From: Pseudomonadota bacterium
GTDB taxonomy: Bacteria; Pseudomonadota; Alphaproteobacteria; Rhizobiales; Pleomorphomonadaceae
Direction: 5' to 3'
Assembly (NCBI GenBank): GCA_018262575.1
Contig: JAGSYU010000019.1
Location: 1 to 34,918, forward strand
Length of the DNA: 34,918 nt
Shown here piece by piece: positions 7,451-15,607 of the stretch. The position numbers were made by a program, and so were the translations under genes. Position 1 is the stretch's first letter. The number at the start of each line of letters is the position of its first letter. The notes under the pieces were generated by a model that saw only the letters and a program-made list of their open reading frames with translations, did no database searches and was not told the DNA's origin.

Positions 7451-7504
7451 TAGGCCGGAAGCCTGTCGGCGACTGAGGCGGAAAACAACAATGAGGCGCG
7501 GCCG

Positions 7505-8164
7505 GTGATCAGGTTCGAAAATGTCGGCCTTCGCTACGGAACAGGGCGAGAGGTGCTGAGCGATCTCACCTTTTCGATCGCCCCGCATTCCTTCCAGTTC
7601 CTGACCGGCCCCTCCGGCGCCGGCAAGACGACACTGATCCGCCTCCTGTTCCTCAACCTCAAGCCGACGCGCGGCCTGATGTCCATCTTCGGCCGGGACA
7701 CGGCCCTCCTCAGGCGGGCCGACATGCCGTCGTTGCGCCGCCGGATCGGTGTCGTATTCCAGGACTTCCGCCTGCTCGACCATCTCACCACCTACGAAAA
7801 CGTGGCGCTGCCCTATCGCGTGCTGGGCAAGGACGAGGCGAGCTACCGCGCCGACGTCGCCGATCTCCTCGATTGGGTCGGGCTGGGCGATCGCAAGCAC
7901 GTCTACCCGCCGGTACTGTCGGGCGGCGAGAAGCAGCGCGCCGCCATTGCCCGCGCCCTGATCACCAAGCCGGAATTTCTCCTCGCCGACGAGCCGACCG
8001 GCAACGTCGATCCGCCGCTCGCCCGCCGCCTCCTGCGCCTGTTCCTGGAGCTCAATCGCCTCGGAACCGCCGTGCTCATCGCCACCCACGACATCGGGCT
8101 GATGGACCAGCTCGACGCCCGTCGCATGGTTCTCGAAGGTGGCCATCTCGAGATCTACGAATGA
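7505..8164 (+). CDS. ftsE: cell division ATP-binding protein FtsE
   Basis: ABC-type ATPase of the FtsEX complex, which in known systems couples ATP hydrolysis at the divisome to activation of periplasmic murein hydrolases through FtsX. The 219 residues contain Walker A GPSGAGKT (35-42), Q-loop Q86 in VVFQDF, ABC signature LSGGEKQ (138-144), Walker B FLLADEP (158-164) and the switch histidine in IATHD. RLLDHLTTYENVALP is typical FtsE. The start is the GTG at 7505, giving the family N-terminus MIRFENV, with GAGG about 9 nt upstream. The stop overlaps the ftsX start (ATGA), so the two are translationally coupled. The long hairpin-rich region and CtrA-type box upstream may regulate it. Confidence 0.93.
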   Translation: MIRFENVGLRYGTGREVLSDLTFSIAPHSFQFLTGPSGAGKTTLIRLLFLNLKPTRGLMSIFGRDTALLRRADMPSLRRRIGVVFQDFRLLDHLTTYENVALPYRVLGKDEASYRADVADLLDWVGLGDRKHVYPPVLSGGEKQRAAIARALITKPEFLLADEPTGNVDPPLARRLLRLFLELNRLGTAVLIATHDIGLMDQLDARRMVLEGGHLEIYE

Positions 8165-9123
8165 TGCCCGCCTCCCCCAGGCGCGGCAAAGCCGCCGCCA
8201 CGCCCAAGGCCAAAACCGCCCCCGGCACGGCCACCTCGCCGATCGTGCCGCCGCAGGCCATCGCCGGCCGCACGCTGGTGCTGGTCATCGCCATCATGAC
8301 CTTCCTCGCCGGCTTCACCATCGCCGTCGTCTCGGTCATCGACCAGGCCGCCGACGCCTGGGCCTCCGATATCGGCCGCGAGGTGACGATCGAGGTCAGG
8401 CCGCTCGACGGTGTTGCCATCGATGCCGAGGTGGAGAAGGCGGTGGCGCTCGCCCAGGAGTTTCCCGGCGTCAGCGGCGCCCGTGGCCTCAGCGACGACG
8501 AGACGCAACGACTGCTGGAGCCCTGGCTTGGACCGGGCGCCGATCTCTCGGCTCTGCCGGTGCCTCGTCTCGTCGTCGTGTCGATCGACGATGCCACCGC
8601 CTTCGACGCCAAGGCGCTCGCCGAGGCGGTCGGACACCAGATCAGGGGTGGCAGCGTTGACGACCACGCACTCTGGATCGACCGCCTGTCGGCCATGGCC
8701 TCGTCGATGGTCTTTGCCGGCATCGGCCTGATGATGCTGATGCTCGTCGCCCTTGTGCTCTCGGTGGTGTTCGCAACGCGCGCCGCCATGGCAGGAAACC
8801 GCGACGTCATCGAGGTGCTGCACTTCTGCGGCGCCGAAGACGGCTTCATCGCCGGCCAGTTTCAGCGCCGCTTCCTGCTGTTCGGCATCGAGGGCGGTGC
8901 CATCGGCGGTGCGTTGGCGCTGCTCGCCATGGCGGCTGCCGCCCTGGCGGTCGGCGGGTCGGCCGGTCGCCCCGGCGCCGACCAGATTGAGGCGCTGTTT
9001 GGCCGTTTCGACCTGCCGGGCGCGGCCTATGGGTTGGTGTTGGCGCTCGTCGTGGCGGTGGCGCTGTTGACGGCGCTCACCTCGCGACTTGCCGTGCGGA
9101 GGTCATTGTCGGCCTTGGATTGA
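8161..9123 (+). CDS. ftsX: cell division permease FtsX
   Basis: Inner-membrane partner of FtsE, 320 residues. A basic, Ala/Pro-rich cytoplasmic N-terminus (residues 1-36) leads to membrane segment 1 at about 38-60. A periplasmic domain of roughly 110 residues (VTIEVRPLDG... to the IRGG region) follows; in the family it carries the signal to periplasmic amidase regulators. Three further membrane segments come after it (MVFAGIGLMMLMLVALVLSVVF; the Gly/Ala-rich segment after FLLFGIEGG; the C-terminal AAYGLVLALVVAVALL). The cytoplasmic loop VIEVLHFCGAEDGFIAGQFQRRFL is the characteristic FtsX coupling region. The start at 8161 overlaps the ftsE stop; a second ATG follows immediately at 8164. Confidence 0.9.
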   Translation: MMPASPRRGKAAATPKAKTAPGTATSPIVPPQAIAGRTLVLVIAIMTFLAGFTIAVVSVIDQAADAWASDIGREVTIEVRPLDGVAIDAEVEKAVALAQEFPGVSGARGLSDDETQRLLEPWLGPGADLSALPVPRLVVVSIDDATAFDAKALAEAVGHQIRGGSVDDHALWIDRLSAMASSMVFAGIGLMMLMLVALVLSVVFATRAAMAGNRDVIEVLHFCGAEDGFIAGQFQRRFLLFGIEGGAIGGALALLAMAAAALAVGGSAGRPGADQIEALFGRFDLPGAAYGLVLALVVAVALLTALTSRLAVRRSLSALD

Positions 9124-9161
9124 CCGGCATCCGGCCGGAAGACCGCTGGCATTGCCCGGAT

Positions 9162-9190
9162 TTGTCAACTGTCGGCTGATTTCCTAGAAT
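9162..9190 (+). promoter_or_regulatory. sigma-70-type promoter of the YdcF-family gene, probably leaderless
   Basis: TTGTCA (9162-9167) and TAGAAT (9185-9190) are separated by exactly 17 bp, each with one mismatch to consensus (TTGACA, TATAAT). The next gene's ATG begins at 9197, 7 nt after the -10, where transcription would be expected to start. No Shine-Dalgarno sequence lies between them, which fits a leaderless mRNA. Confidence 0.6.
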
Positions 9191-9196
9191 GAAATC

Positions 9197-9895
9197 ATGA
9201 TGGAATCGCCCGCTCCAACCAGAGAGACGGCCAGCGAACCGCGCGAAGCTCCCGGTGAGCGCACCCGCGCCCGCCGGTCGATCGGCGTCCTCATCATCGC
9301 TGTCCTGCTTATCGGTAGCGGTTTCTTCTTCGGCGGCTTCTTCCGATTCGTCGACACCGTCGTCGGCTACCAGACGCCGTCGCCGCTCGCCGCCGACGGC
9401 ATCGTCGTGCTGACCGGCGGCGCCGAACGCATCACCGGGGCCATCGATCTGATGACCGCCGGCAAGGCGCGGCGCCTGCTGATCTCCGGCGTCCATCCCG
9501 ATACGTCGGCTGCCCGGCTCGGTCGCGTCGTCGAGGCGGAACCGGACATGATGGCCTGCTGCGTCGATCTCGACCGCCGCGCCGCCAACACCATCGGCAA
9601 CGCCCTCGAAACAGCCAAGTGGGTCCGGCGCAACGGCTTCCTGTCGCTGATCGTCGTCACCTCCGCCTATCACATGCCGCGGTCCATGCTGGAGCTGTCG
9701 CACGCCATGCCAGACATCCGCCTCATTCCCTACGCGGTGATCCGACCGGGACTGACGCTCGCCAATTGGTCCGAGGACCGGGGCGTGGTTCTGCTTCTCC
9801 TGCAGGAATACCTGAAGTATACGGCAACGCGCGTGCGCCTGTCGCTCGGTGGCATCGACGGTCTCGCCGAACTCATCAGCGGCACGTTCGGCTGA
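9197..9895 (+). CDS. YdcF/ElyC/SanA-family (DUF218) membrane-anchored protein
   Basis: A 232-residue protein with a basic N-terminus, one membrane segment (about residues 30-52, SIGVLIIAVLLIGSGFFFGG) and a periplasmic DUF218 domain. Family marks are DGIVVLTGGAERI, LISGVHPDT, the acidic NTIGNALETAKW and VTSAYHMPRSMLE. DUF218 proteins are linked to envelope integrity in enterobacteria (ElyC, SanA), but their chemistry is unsettled. The gene sits between ftsX and plsC, a conserved Rhizobiales arrangement. A consensus-like promoter ends 7 nt before the ATG with no ribosome-binding site, so translation may be leaderless. ATG codons at 9197 and 9200 are both possible starts. Confidence 0.82.
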   Translation: MMESPAPTRETASEPREAPGERTRARRSIGVLIIAVLLIGSGFFFGGFFRFVDTVVGYQTPSPLAADGIVVLTGGAERITGAIDLMTAGKARRLLISGVHPDTSAARLGRVVEAEPDMMACCVDLDRRAANTIGNALETAKWVRRNGFLSLIVVTSAYHMPRSMLELSHAMPDIRLIPYAVIRPGLTLANWSEDRGVVLLLLQEYLKYTATRVRLSLGGIDGLAELISGTFG

Positions 9896-9899
9896 GCAT

Positions 9900-9915
9900 C
9901 CCCTCGAAAAAGGGG
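9900..9915 (+). terminator. weak hairpin after the YdcF-family gene
   Basis: CCCCT (9900-9904) and AGGGG (9911-9915) form a 5-bp stem with loop CGAAAA, 4 nt after the stop codon. No T-run follows, so it is at best a weak or Rho-assisted terminator, or an mRNA end-protecting hairpin, before plsC. Confidence 0.25.
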
Positions 9916-10035
9916 AGACCTTTCGAAAAAGCGGCTGCGTGACGAGAAAGACCGAAGCGCCCACCCGAAAAGTTGAAAGACTGTCGGGGCGCGTGGAGAT
10001 ACAACCGAAAAGACTGCCACTGCGGAAGACGATCC

Positions 10036-10854
10036 ATGCTGATCCGTTCCTACCTCTATAGCGTCGCCTTCTTCTCGGTGACCGCCGTCATGGCCATCCT
10101 CTGCGCACCCTTTGCCCTCGGCGGCCATCGAGGGGTGATGATCGTCGTCAAGGCCTGGACCGGGACGCTGATCGGCCTGCACAGCCTCATCACCGGCACG
10201 CGCCACGAATACCGCCATCTCGAGCGCCTCCCGCCGGGCGGCTTCATCATCGCCGCCAAGCACCAGTCAACGTTCGAAACGCTGGCGCTGGTGCCGCTGC
10301 TCGCCGACCCTGCCTTCATCCTGAAGCGCGAGCTGACCTGGATTCCCGTGTTCGGCTGGTGGCTGAAGCTGGCCGGCAACATTGCCATCGATCGTGGCAG
10401 CCCCACCGTGGCGCTGCGAAAGGTGATCGAGGGCACGCGCGCCGCCGTCACCGGCGGTCGGCAGGTGATCATCTTTCCCGAGGGCACCCGTGCCGAAGCC
10501 GGCGCCCGGCCGGACTACAAGCAGGGCATCGCCCAGATCTACAAGTCGCTCGATGTGCCGGTGGTCCCGGTCGCCCATAACGCGGGCACCGTCTGGCCCC
10601 GCAAGGCGCGCATCCACCGGCGGGGTACCATTGTCGTCGAGTTCCTGGAGCCGATCCCGCCTGGCCTCAAGCCACGCGATATGGTCCAGAAGATGGAACG
10701 TGACATCGAGGCGGCCTGCGATCGCCTGCTGGTCGAGGCGGCAGCGCGCGGCGACGATCTGCCGATGACGGCGCGCGCCCGGGTCGCCGAGCTTGCGGCA
10801 TCCGAAGCATCCGGCCGAAAAGCTGAGGGCCTTGCGGACGACGCGAAGGCCTGA
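10036..10854 (+). CDS. plsC: 1-acyl-sn-glycerol-3-phosphate acyltransferase (PlsC family)
   Basis: Makes phosphatidic acid by acylating lysophosphatidate at the inner membrane. The 272-residue product starts with a membrane segment (SYLYSVAFFSVTAVMAILCAPFAL, about 6-29). The acyltransferase motifs follow in order: KHQSTFET (motif I), the AIDRG region (motif II), IIFPEGTR (motif III) and VPVVPVAHN (motif IV). Motif I reads H-x4-E rather than the usual H-x4-D, a variant I recall from alphaproteobacterial homologues and probably functional. The start is the ATG at 10036 with GGAAG upstream; in-frame codons back to 9973 encode unconserved residues. The tail (ASEASGRKAEGLADDAKA) is charged and probably disordered. 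It ends 7 bp before the convergent cyclotransferase gene. Confidence 0.87.
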   Translation: MLIRSYLYSVAFFSVTAVMAILCAPFALGGHRGVMIVVKAWTGTLIGLHSLITGTRHEYRHLERLPPGGFIIAAKHQSTFETLALVPLLADPAFILKRELTWIPVFGWWLKLAGNIAIDRGSPTVALRKVIEGTRAAVTGGRQVIIFPEGTRAEAGARPDYKQGIAQIYKSLDVPVVPVAHNAGTVWPRKARIHRRGTIVVEFLEPIPPGLKPRDMVQKMERDIEAACDRLLVEAAARGDDLPMTARARVAELAASEASGRKAEGLADDAKA

Positions 10855-10861
10855 AAGGCGA

Positions 10862-11404
10862 TCAGCCCGATAAGCCCGTGTCCAGATCCGTCAGCGCTTC
10901 GACTGTCCGTTCGAGCGAGCGGTCGCGGATGCCCATATCTTGCAGGCGTCGCAACGTCGCCGTGACGTAATCGACGTTCGGCCCCATCTCACCGGCGCTC
11001 CGCCGGATGATGGCCAGTGTCTCCTCAAAGCCGAGGCCGCCGGCATATTGCTCATGTCCCTGGTTGGCGACGTAGACCAGCGCACCCACCATCTCGCCGC
11101 TGGCGAGCCGCACCGGCCGGACGACTTCGTGATAAACCATGGAGATCTGCTCGCGCGCCCTGAGATAGGCCACCACCGCCTCCCGGTCGGTCCCAGCCAC
11201 CTCAAAGGCGACGCCATGGCACGAGCCACCTCGGTCGAGGCCGAACACCAGGCCGGGATTGTCCGGCGTACCGCGATAGTACGTCGAGCGAATGCAGAGG
11301 GCGCGACGGACGCCATGCATCCGCGCCTGCACCGCCCTCAGATGCGGAAAGCCGGGGTTCCACATCAGCGAACCATAGCCGAACACCCAGATGGTCGCGT
11401 CCAT
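10862..11404 (-). CDS. ChaC-type gamma-glutamylcyclotransferase
   Basis: Cleaves gamma-glutamyl peptides, in this branch most likely glutathione, to 5-oxoproline and the remaining dipeptide. The 180-residue protein begins IWVFGYGSLMWNPGF; YGSLMW (10-15) is the phosphate-like loop typical of the fold. YRGTPDNPGLVFGL and CHGVAFEV match the ChaC pattern, and YLRAREQISMVYHE contains the probable catalytic glutamate (E85). The start at 11404 has GGAG/GGAAG upstream; a longer in-frame reading to 11824 runs across the intergenic region and the divergent DUF2125 gene. The 5' leader has two mutually exclusive inverted repeats (11429-11459). Confidence 0.87.
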   Translation of the reverse strand: MDATIWVFGYGSLMWNPGFPHLRAVQARMHGVRRALCIRSTYYRGTPDNPGLVFGLDRGGSCHGVAFEVAGTDREAVVAYLRAREQISMVYHEVVRPVRLASGEMVGALVYVANQGHEQYAGGLGFEETLAIIRRSAGEMGPNVDYVTATLRRLQDMGIRDRSLERTVEALTDLDTGLSG

Positions 11405-11428
11405 CGCTTCCACTCCGTTGCCACTTTG

Positions 11429-11459
11429 CCGGATGCGTAGCATTCCATCCGGTGAATGC
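11429..11459. promoter_or_regulatory. overlapping, mutually exclusive inverted repeats in the ChaC/DUF2125 intergenic region
   Basis: CCGGATG (11429-11435) pairs perfectly with CATCCGG (11446-11452), while GCATTC (11440-11445) pairs perfectly with GAATGC (11454-11459). Both cannot form at once. In the minus-strand transcript they lie about 25-55 nt before the cyclotransferase ATG, so they could be alternative leader hairpins; as DNA they could be a regulator's operator. No regulator is identified. Confidence 0.45.
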
Positions 11460-11561
11460 AACGCGCGGCAAAGACGATTCCATCTTTCGCCACATTGCTC
11501 TAGTGGATGAACGGTGAACAGTGCGTCCACGAGGGCGCCAAATATCTTGCGAGGAAGCGCC

Positions 11562-12557
11562 ATGAATCGGGCGATGCGATGGGCCGTCTGGACGATCGTC
11601 ACTGTCGCCGTTCTTTGGACCGGCGCGTGGTTCGGCGCCCGCTGGTGGCTCGCCGATACTATCGTGAAGTCCGTCGCCGATCTCTCAGCGAGGAACAGCG
11701 TCACCGTCGACTGCACCGACCAGAGGATCGGCGGCTGGCCTTTCGACCTGACCGTCACCTGTGACGGCCTTGTCGTGACCTTTCCCGATGGCGGCAGGTT
11801 CACGACAGCCGGCGCGCACGGCAACGGATCGATCTTCGATCTGCGACGGCTCGACTTCCGCTTCGATGCGCCCAGTTCCTACACCGCGCCCGATGGCCGG
11901 CAGCTCGACCTTGCCGCCACCACATTCGTCACCAGTATCGGCTTTTCCGGCGGCCGCGCCGACCGGCTCGCCCTCCAGGCAACCGATCTTTCGGCGAGCG
12001 GCCCGCTGGCCGGCGGGACCGAGGGACGGCTGACGATCGGGCGCGGCGATATTCTGCTGGCGCGCCCCGCCGAGCGGCCCGTTGACGCCAACATCGCCGC
12101 CACCGTCGACAGTTTCGCCCTTGCCGTCGGTGACACGACGCTGACCCCTCTTCCGGTTCGCCTGACGCTGGCCGCCACCCTCGGCGAGGCGGACATGGCC
12201 GCCGCCGGCCCGGAAGCGCTCGCCGGTTGGCGCGCGGCGGGCGGCAAGCTGACGCTGCATCGGCTCGCGGCCGAACTCGGTGGCGCCACGTTGACGCTCT
12301 CCGGCGAGGGCACGGTGTCGGAAACCGGCCTCGTCGAGGCCGAGGGTCAGGTGACCGGCCGCGACCTCAACGCCTTGACGGCCGCCGCCGCAGCCGGTGG
12401 CAAGAGCCTGACGCCGGAAATCGCCGGCCTCGTCATGGCTTTCGTCTTCATGGGAACAACCGCCGACGACGGCGGCCGTTCCATCGGGCTCAAGATCGAG
12501 GATGGCGTCGTCGCCGCCAATGGCCGCGAGATCGGGCGGATCGCCCCGCTATTCTGA
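11562..12557 (+). CDS. DUF2125 domain-containing envelope protein
   Basis: A 331-residue protein of a mainly alphaproteobacterial family of unknown function. One N-terminal membrane segment (residues 7-26, after MNRAMR) anchors it, and the rest should be periplasmic. The DUF2125 signature is visible: CTDQRIGGWPFDLTVTCDG near 62-80, then a long beta-rich region (RRLDFRFDAPSSY; LDLAATTF; LQATDLSASGPLAGG) and the C-terminal GLVMAFVFMGTTADDGGRSIGLKIEDGVV. This repeating beta pattern recalls AsmA-like lipid-transfer proteins, which is only an impression. The start at 11562 has GAGGAAG 6 nt upstream. The last 9 bp overlap the end of tyrA on the other strand, a tail-to-tail pairing common in Rhizobiales. 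Confidence 0.82.
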   Translation: MNRAMRWAVWTIVTVAVLWTGAWFGARWWLADTIVKSVADLSARNSVTVDCTDQRIGGWPFDLTVTCDGLVVTFPDGGRFTTAGAHGNGSIFDLRRLDFRFDAPSSYTAPDGRQLDLAATTFVTSIGFSGGRADRLALQATDLSASGPLAGGTEGRLTIGRGDILLARPAERPVDANIAATVDSFALAVGDTTLTPLPVRLTLAATLGEADMAAAGPEALAGWRAAGGKLTLHRLAAELGGATLTLSGEGTVSETGLVEAEGQVTGRDLNALTAAAAAGGKSLTPEIAGLVMAFVFMGTTADDGGRSIGLKIEDGVVAANGREIGRIAPLF

Positions 12558-13490
12558 CGGCGATTTCGGTGGCGCCTTGTGGGAACGGCCGAAGTCGGCC
12601 CCGGGTTCGTCCTGGCCGAGCGTCAGGATGCCGCGACGGATGGCGCGGGTGCGACTGAACAGCTCGTACAGCCGGTCGCCCTCGCCCCAGCGGATCTGCC
12701 GCTGCAGCGCGAACAGGTCCTCCTGGAATCGACCCAGCACCTCCAGCACCGCGTCCTTGTTGTGCAGGAACACGTCGCGCCACATCGTCGGATCGGACGC
12801 GGCGATACGGGTGAAGTCGCGAAAACCGCCGGCCGAGAACTTCATCACTTCGGACTCGGTGACCTTCTCGAGGTCGGCGGCGGTGCCGACGATGTTGTAG
12901 GCGATGAGATGCGGCAGATGGCTGGTGATGGCCAGCACCAGATCGTGCCGCTCGGCGCTCATGCATTCGACGTTGGCGCCCATGCCGGCCCAGAAGGCGA
13001 CGAGTTGATCGAGTGCCCGGGTATCGGTGTCTTCGTCCGGGCAGACGATCGACCAGCGATTGACGAACAGCTCGGAGAAGCCGGCGTCAGGACCGGAGTA
13101 TTCCGTGCCGGCCACCGGGTGGGCCGGGATGAAATGGACGTGGTCCGGCAGGTGCGGCTTCATCTGCCGGACGACCGATCCCTTTACCGAACCGACGTCG
13201 GAGACGACAGCGCCGGGCTTGAGGTGCGGCGCGATCGCCTTGGCCACCGCCTCGGCGGCACCGACCGGCACGCAGGCGATGACGAGATCGGCACCCGCCA
13301 CGGCATCGCAGGCAGCGGCGTGATAGCTGTCGCCGAGCGACAGTTCCTCGGCGCGCTTCAGTATGACCGGCGACAGGTCGGTGATGGCGATCTCGTCGAC
13401 GAGACCGTTCTGGCGGGCCGACCGGGCGATCGACGAGCCGATCAGGCCGATGCCGATGATGGCGAGGCGGGGAAACAACGCGTCGGTCAT
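12549..13490 (-). CDS. tyrA: prephenate/arogenate dehydrogenase
   Basis: Tyrosine biosynthesis: oxidative decarboxylation of prephenate or arogenate using NAD(P). The 313-residue cytoplasmic protein has the nucleotide-binding motif [10 protein letters not shown] (11-20), [11 protein letters not shown], the substrate motif [10 protein letters not shown] and the helical C-terminal dimer domain ([34 protein letters not shown]). There is no chorismate mutase or ACT domain, so it is the monofunctional type; the preferred substrate cannot be told. The start overlaps the hisC stop (ATGA at 13487-13490), so the pair is translationally coupled. The C-terminus overlaps DUF2125 by 9 bp. Confidence 0.9.
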   Translation of the reverse strand: MTDALFPRLAIIGIGLIGSSIARSARQNGLVDEIAITDLSPVILKRAEELSLGDSYHAAACDAVAGADLVIACVPVGAAEAVAKAIAPHLKPGAVVSDVGSVKGSVVRQMKPHLPDHVHFIPAHPVAGTEYSGPDAGFSELFVNRWSIVCPDEDTDTRALDQLVAFWAGMGANVECMSAERHDLVLAITSHLPHLIAYNIVGTAADLEKVTESEVMKFSAGGFRDFTRIAASDPTMWRDVFLHNKDAVLEVLGRFQEDLFALQRQIRWGEGDRLYELFSRTRAIRRGILTLGQDEPGADFGRSHKAPPKSPSE

Positions 13491-14593
13491 GCCGCCCCCT
13501 TCATGAAAATCGTCAGCACGTCAACGAGTCGGCGACAGGCCTCTTCCGAACCGACGGTCATCCGCAGTGCGTTCGGCAGGCCGTAGCCCCCCACCTTGCG
13601 CACCACCACCCCCTCGGCGAGCAGCGCCAGGTCGGCGGCGTCCGCCGTCTTGCCCTCTTCAGGGAAGTGCACCAGCAGGAAGTTGGCGACCGATGGCGTT
13701 ACCAAGAGGCCGAGCTTGCCGAGTTCGACCGTAAGCCAGGCACTCCAGCGCAGATTATGCTCGACCGCCGCCTCGACGAAGGCGCGGTCGCGCATGGCGG
13801 CGGCACCGGCGGCGATGGCCGCCGCGTTGAGGTTGAACGGCCCGCGTACCCGCTCCAGCACGTCGACGACGGCCCTGGGGCCGTAGAGCCAGCCGATGCG
13901 GAGCGCCGCGAGGCCATGGATCTTCGAGAAGGTGCGCGTCATCACCACGTTGTCGGCCGAAGCGACCAGCTCGACACCGCTCTCATAGTCGTTGCGGCGG
14001 ACATAGTCGGCATAGGCCGCGTCGAGCACCAGGAGAACGTTGCCCGGCAGGCCGGCATGCAGGCGCCGCACCTCGGCCATCGGCAGGTAGGTGCCGGTGG
14101 GATTGTTGGGATTGGCCAGGAACACCATGCGCGTTCGCGCCGTCACGGCAGCCAGGATGGAGTCGACGTCGGTGGTGTGGGCGGTCTCCCTGGCCACCAC
14201 CGGCGTCGCTCCAGCGGCGAGAATGGAGATGCGATAGACGAGAAAGCCGTGCTCGGAATAGATCGCCTCGTCGCCCGGCGACAGATAGCACTCGGCGAGA
14301 AGATGCAGCAGTTCGTCCGAGCCGTTGCCGCAGACGATGCGGTCAATGTTGAGGCCGTGCGTCTCGGCGATCGCCTGCCGCAGCTCGGTCGACGAGCCGT
14401 CGGGATAAAGCTCGAGCTTGCCGGCCACCTGTCCGTAGGCCTCAAGCGCCTTCGGGCTCGGCCCGAGCGGCGTCTCGTTGGAGGAGAGCTTGAACAGTTT
14501 CTTGCCCGGCGCCGCCTTCGAGCCGCCAGGTACGTAGAGGTCGATGTCGAGAATGCCGCTACGGGGGACAGGCACGAGAGGGGTGTCGGACAT
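13487..14593 (-). CDS. hisC: histidinol-phosphate/aromatic aminotransferase
   Basis: PLP-dependent class I/II aminotransferase, 368 residues. The Schiff-base lysine is K224 in [31 protein letters not shown], the [12 protein letters not shown] phosphate loop, ANPNNPTGT and DAAYADYV (Asp/Tyr cofactor contacts) are all present. Coupling to tyrA suggests a role in aromatic amino acid synthesis as well as, or instead of, histidine synthesis; HisC relatives commonly do both. The start is the ATG at 14593 with GAGG 9 nt upstream; a TTG at 14608 is an inferior alternative. A terminator-like hairpin with TTTTT ends just before this ribosome-binding site, which may matter for expression. Confidence 0.88.
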   Translation of the reverse strand: MSDTPLVPVPRSGILDIDLYVPGGSKAAPGKKLFKLSSNETPLGPSPKALEAYGQVAGKLELYPDGSSTELRQAIAETHGLNIDRIVCGNGSDELLHLLAECYLSPGDEAIYSEHGFLVYRISILAAGATPVVARETAHTTDVDSILAAVTARTRMVFLANPNNPTGTYLPMAEVRRLHAGLPGNVLLVLDAAYADYVRRNDYESGVELVASADNVVMTRTFSKIHGLAALRIGWLYGPRAVVDVLERVRGPFNLNAAAIAAGAAAMRDRAFVEAAVEHNLRWSAWLTVELGKLGLLVTPSVANFLLVHFPEEGKTADAADLALLAEGVVVRKVGGYGLPNALRMTVGSEEACRRLVDVLTIFMKGAA

Positions 14594-14606
14594 GGGAAAA
14601 CGCCTC

Positions 14607-14639
14607 AAAAATACCGGCGCCCGTCATACGGCAGGCGCC
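14607..14639 (-). terminator. intrinsic terminator-like hairpin between the AEC permease gene and hisC
   Basis: On the minus strand GGCGC (complement of 14635-14639) pairs with GCGCC (complement of 14616-14620), and CCG with CGG inside, with a 3-nt bulge and loop TATGA. GGTA then TTTTT (complement of 14607-14611) follow. It is 24 nt after the permease stop. The T-run abuts GAGG, the hisC ribosome-binding site, so it could also attenuate read-through into hisC. Confidence 0.55.
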
Positions 14640-14662
14640 ACGCCCACGCAAAGGAAAAGCAC

Positions 14663-15607
14663 TCAACCGAGGAGCCAGGCCCAGAACGTCGTTGTCACGA
14701 CTCCGACCGCTGTGGTGATGGTGATCGATGACGAGGCAAGACCGTGGCCGACGCCGAAGCGGTTGGCGATCAGCCAGGCATTGATGCCCGTCGGCACCGA
14801 CGAGGTGAGCACCAGTGCCGCCGTCCAGGTGTCGTCGAGGCCGAGCAGACGGCTCGCCGCATAGACGGAGGCTGGCAACAGGAACAGCTTGAGAAACGAG
14901 GTGACGAGCGCCGGCCGGACGCCGTCGGAGACGCCGTATTTCATCAGCGCCATGCCGAGCGAGATCAGCGCCGCCGAGCCGGCGATATCGCCGATATCAT
15001 CCACCACCGTCCCGACGACGCCGGTCAGCGGCAGGCCCGACATCTGCCACAGCGAGCCAAACACCAGGCCGACCACCAGCGGATTGCGCACCAGATTGCG
15101 CCCGACCTGTTTGAGAACGGCGGTGACCGGCTGGGCGGGGCGGCCGCCGGTCTGCCGTTCGGCCTGCTCCATCAGCACGGTACCGGCGATCATCATCACC
15201 GGCAGGTGGGCGCAGAGCAGGATGGATAGCGCCACGACGCCATCGTCGCCGACGATGCGCTGAACGAGCGGCAAGCCGATGAACAGGTTGTTGGCGAAGG
15301 CAGAGCTGACGCCGGCCAGCACGCCGATGCGGGCGTCGCGGCCGAACAGGCGGGTCACCGCGTAGTGGCCGACCGCCCAGGTGACGGCGACACCGGAAAA
15401 ATACGCCACCCAGATCGTCCAGGGTGAGCTGCCCTCGACATGCGCCACCGCCACCGTCTTGAACAGCAGCGTCGGCATGGCGATCGTGAAGACGAAATCG
15501 GACAGGCCATCGCCGACCTCCGCCTTCATCACGCCCAAGCGGGCGAGGAGATATCCGATCAGGATCAGCAGGAAGATGGGCAGGACGTCGAGAGCGATGG
15601 CGATCAC
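14663..15607 (-). CDS. AEC (auxin efflux carrier) family transporter
   Basis: Inner-membrane permease of the AEC family, about 314 residues with ten predicted membrane segments in two halves joined by a polar region (MEQAERQTGGRPAQP). Family marks are FLLILIGYLLARLGVMK at the start, FTIAMPTLLF, GVSSAFANNLFIGLPLV and, near the end, TSSVPTGINAWLIANRFG. Substrates in bacteria include small carboxylates, but none can be assigned here. No ATG lies at the N-terminus: a GTG at 15607 or a TTG at 15616 fit best, and neither has a strong ribosome-binding site. It is followed by a terminator-like hairpin and then hisC. Confidence 0.85.
   Translation of the reverse strand: MIAIALDVLPIFLLILIGYLLARLGVMKAEVGDGLSDFVFTIAMPTLLFKTVAVAHVEGSSPWTIWVAYFSGVAVTWAVGHYAVTRLFGRDARIGVLAGVSSAFANNLFIGLPLVQRIVGDDGVVALSILLCAHLPVMMIAGTVLMEQAERQTGGRPAQPVTAVLKQVGRNLVRNPLVVGLVFGSLWQMSGLPLTGVVGTVVDDIGDIAGSAALISLGMALMKYGVSDGVRPALVTSFLKLFLLPASVYAASRLLGLDDTWTAALVLTSSVPTGINAWLIANRFGVGHGLASSSITITTAVGVVTTTFWAWLLG

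Larger units (their letters stand above)
7125..7504. other. 380-bp gene-free region between the zinc-ribbon gene and ftsE
   Basis: No convincing gene lies here. An in-frame stretch at 7275-7508 has a highly basic composition and reads through hairpin arms, so it is not accepted. The region holds an AT-richer segment near 7220-7275 with a CtrA-type box, then a nested set of inverted repeats (7304-7392) and a palindromic element (7403-7450), then about 50 bp up to the ftsE start. If ftsE transcription starts near 7275, the leader would be about 230 nt and strongly folded. Confidence 0.7.

Noticed and set aside
7275-7508. 77-codon frame immediately upstream of and overlapping ftsE
   Set aside because: Very basic, low-complexity product that reads through hairpin arms and a palindrome, with no ribosome-binding site. 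More likely a leader or non-coding region.
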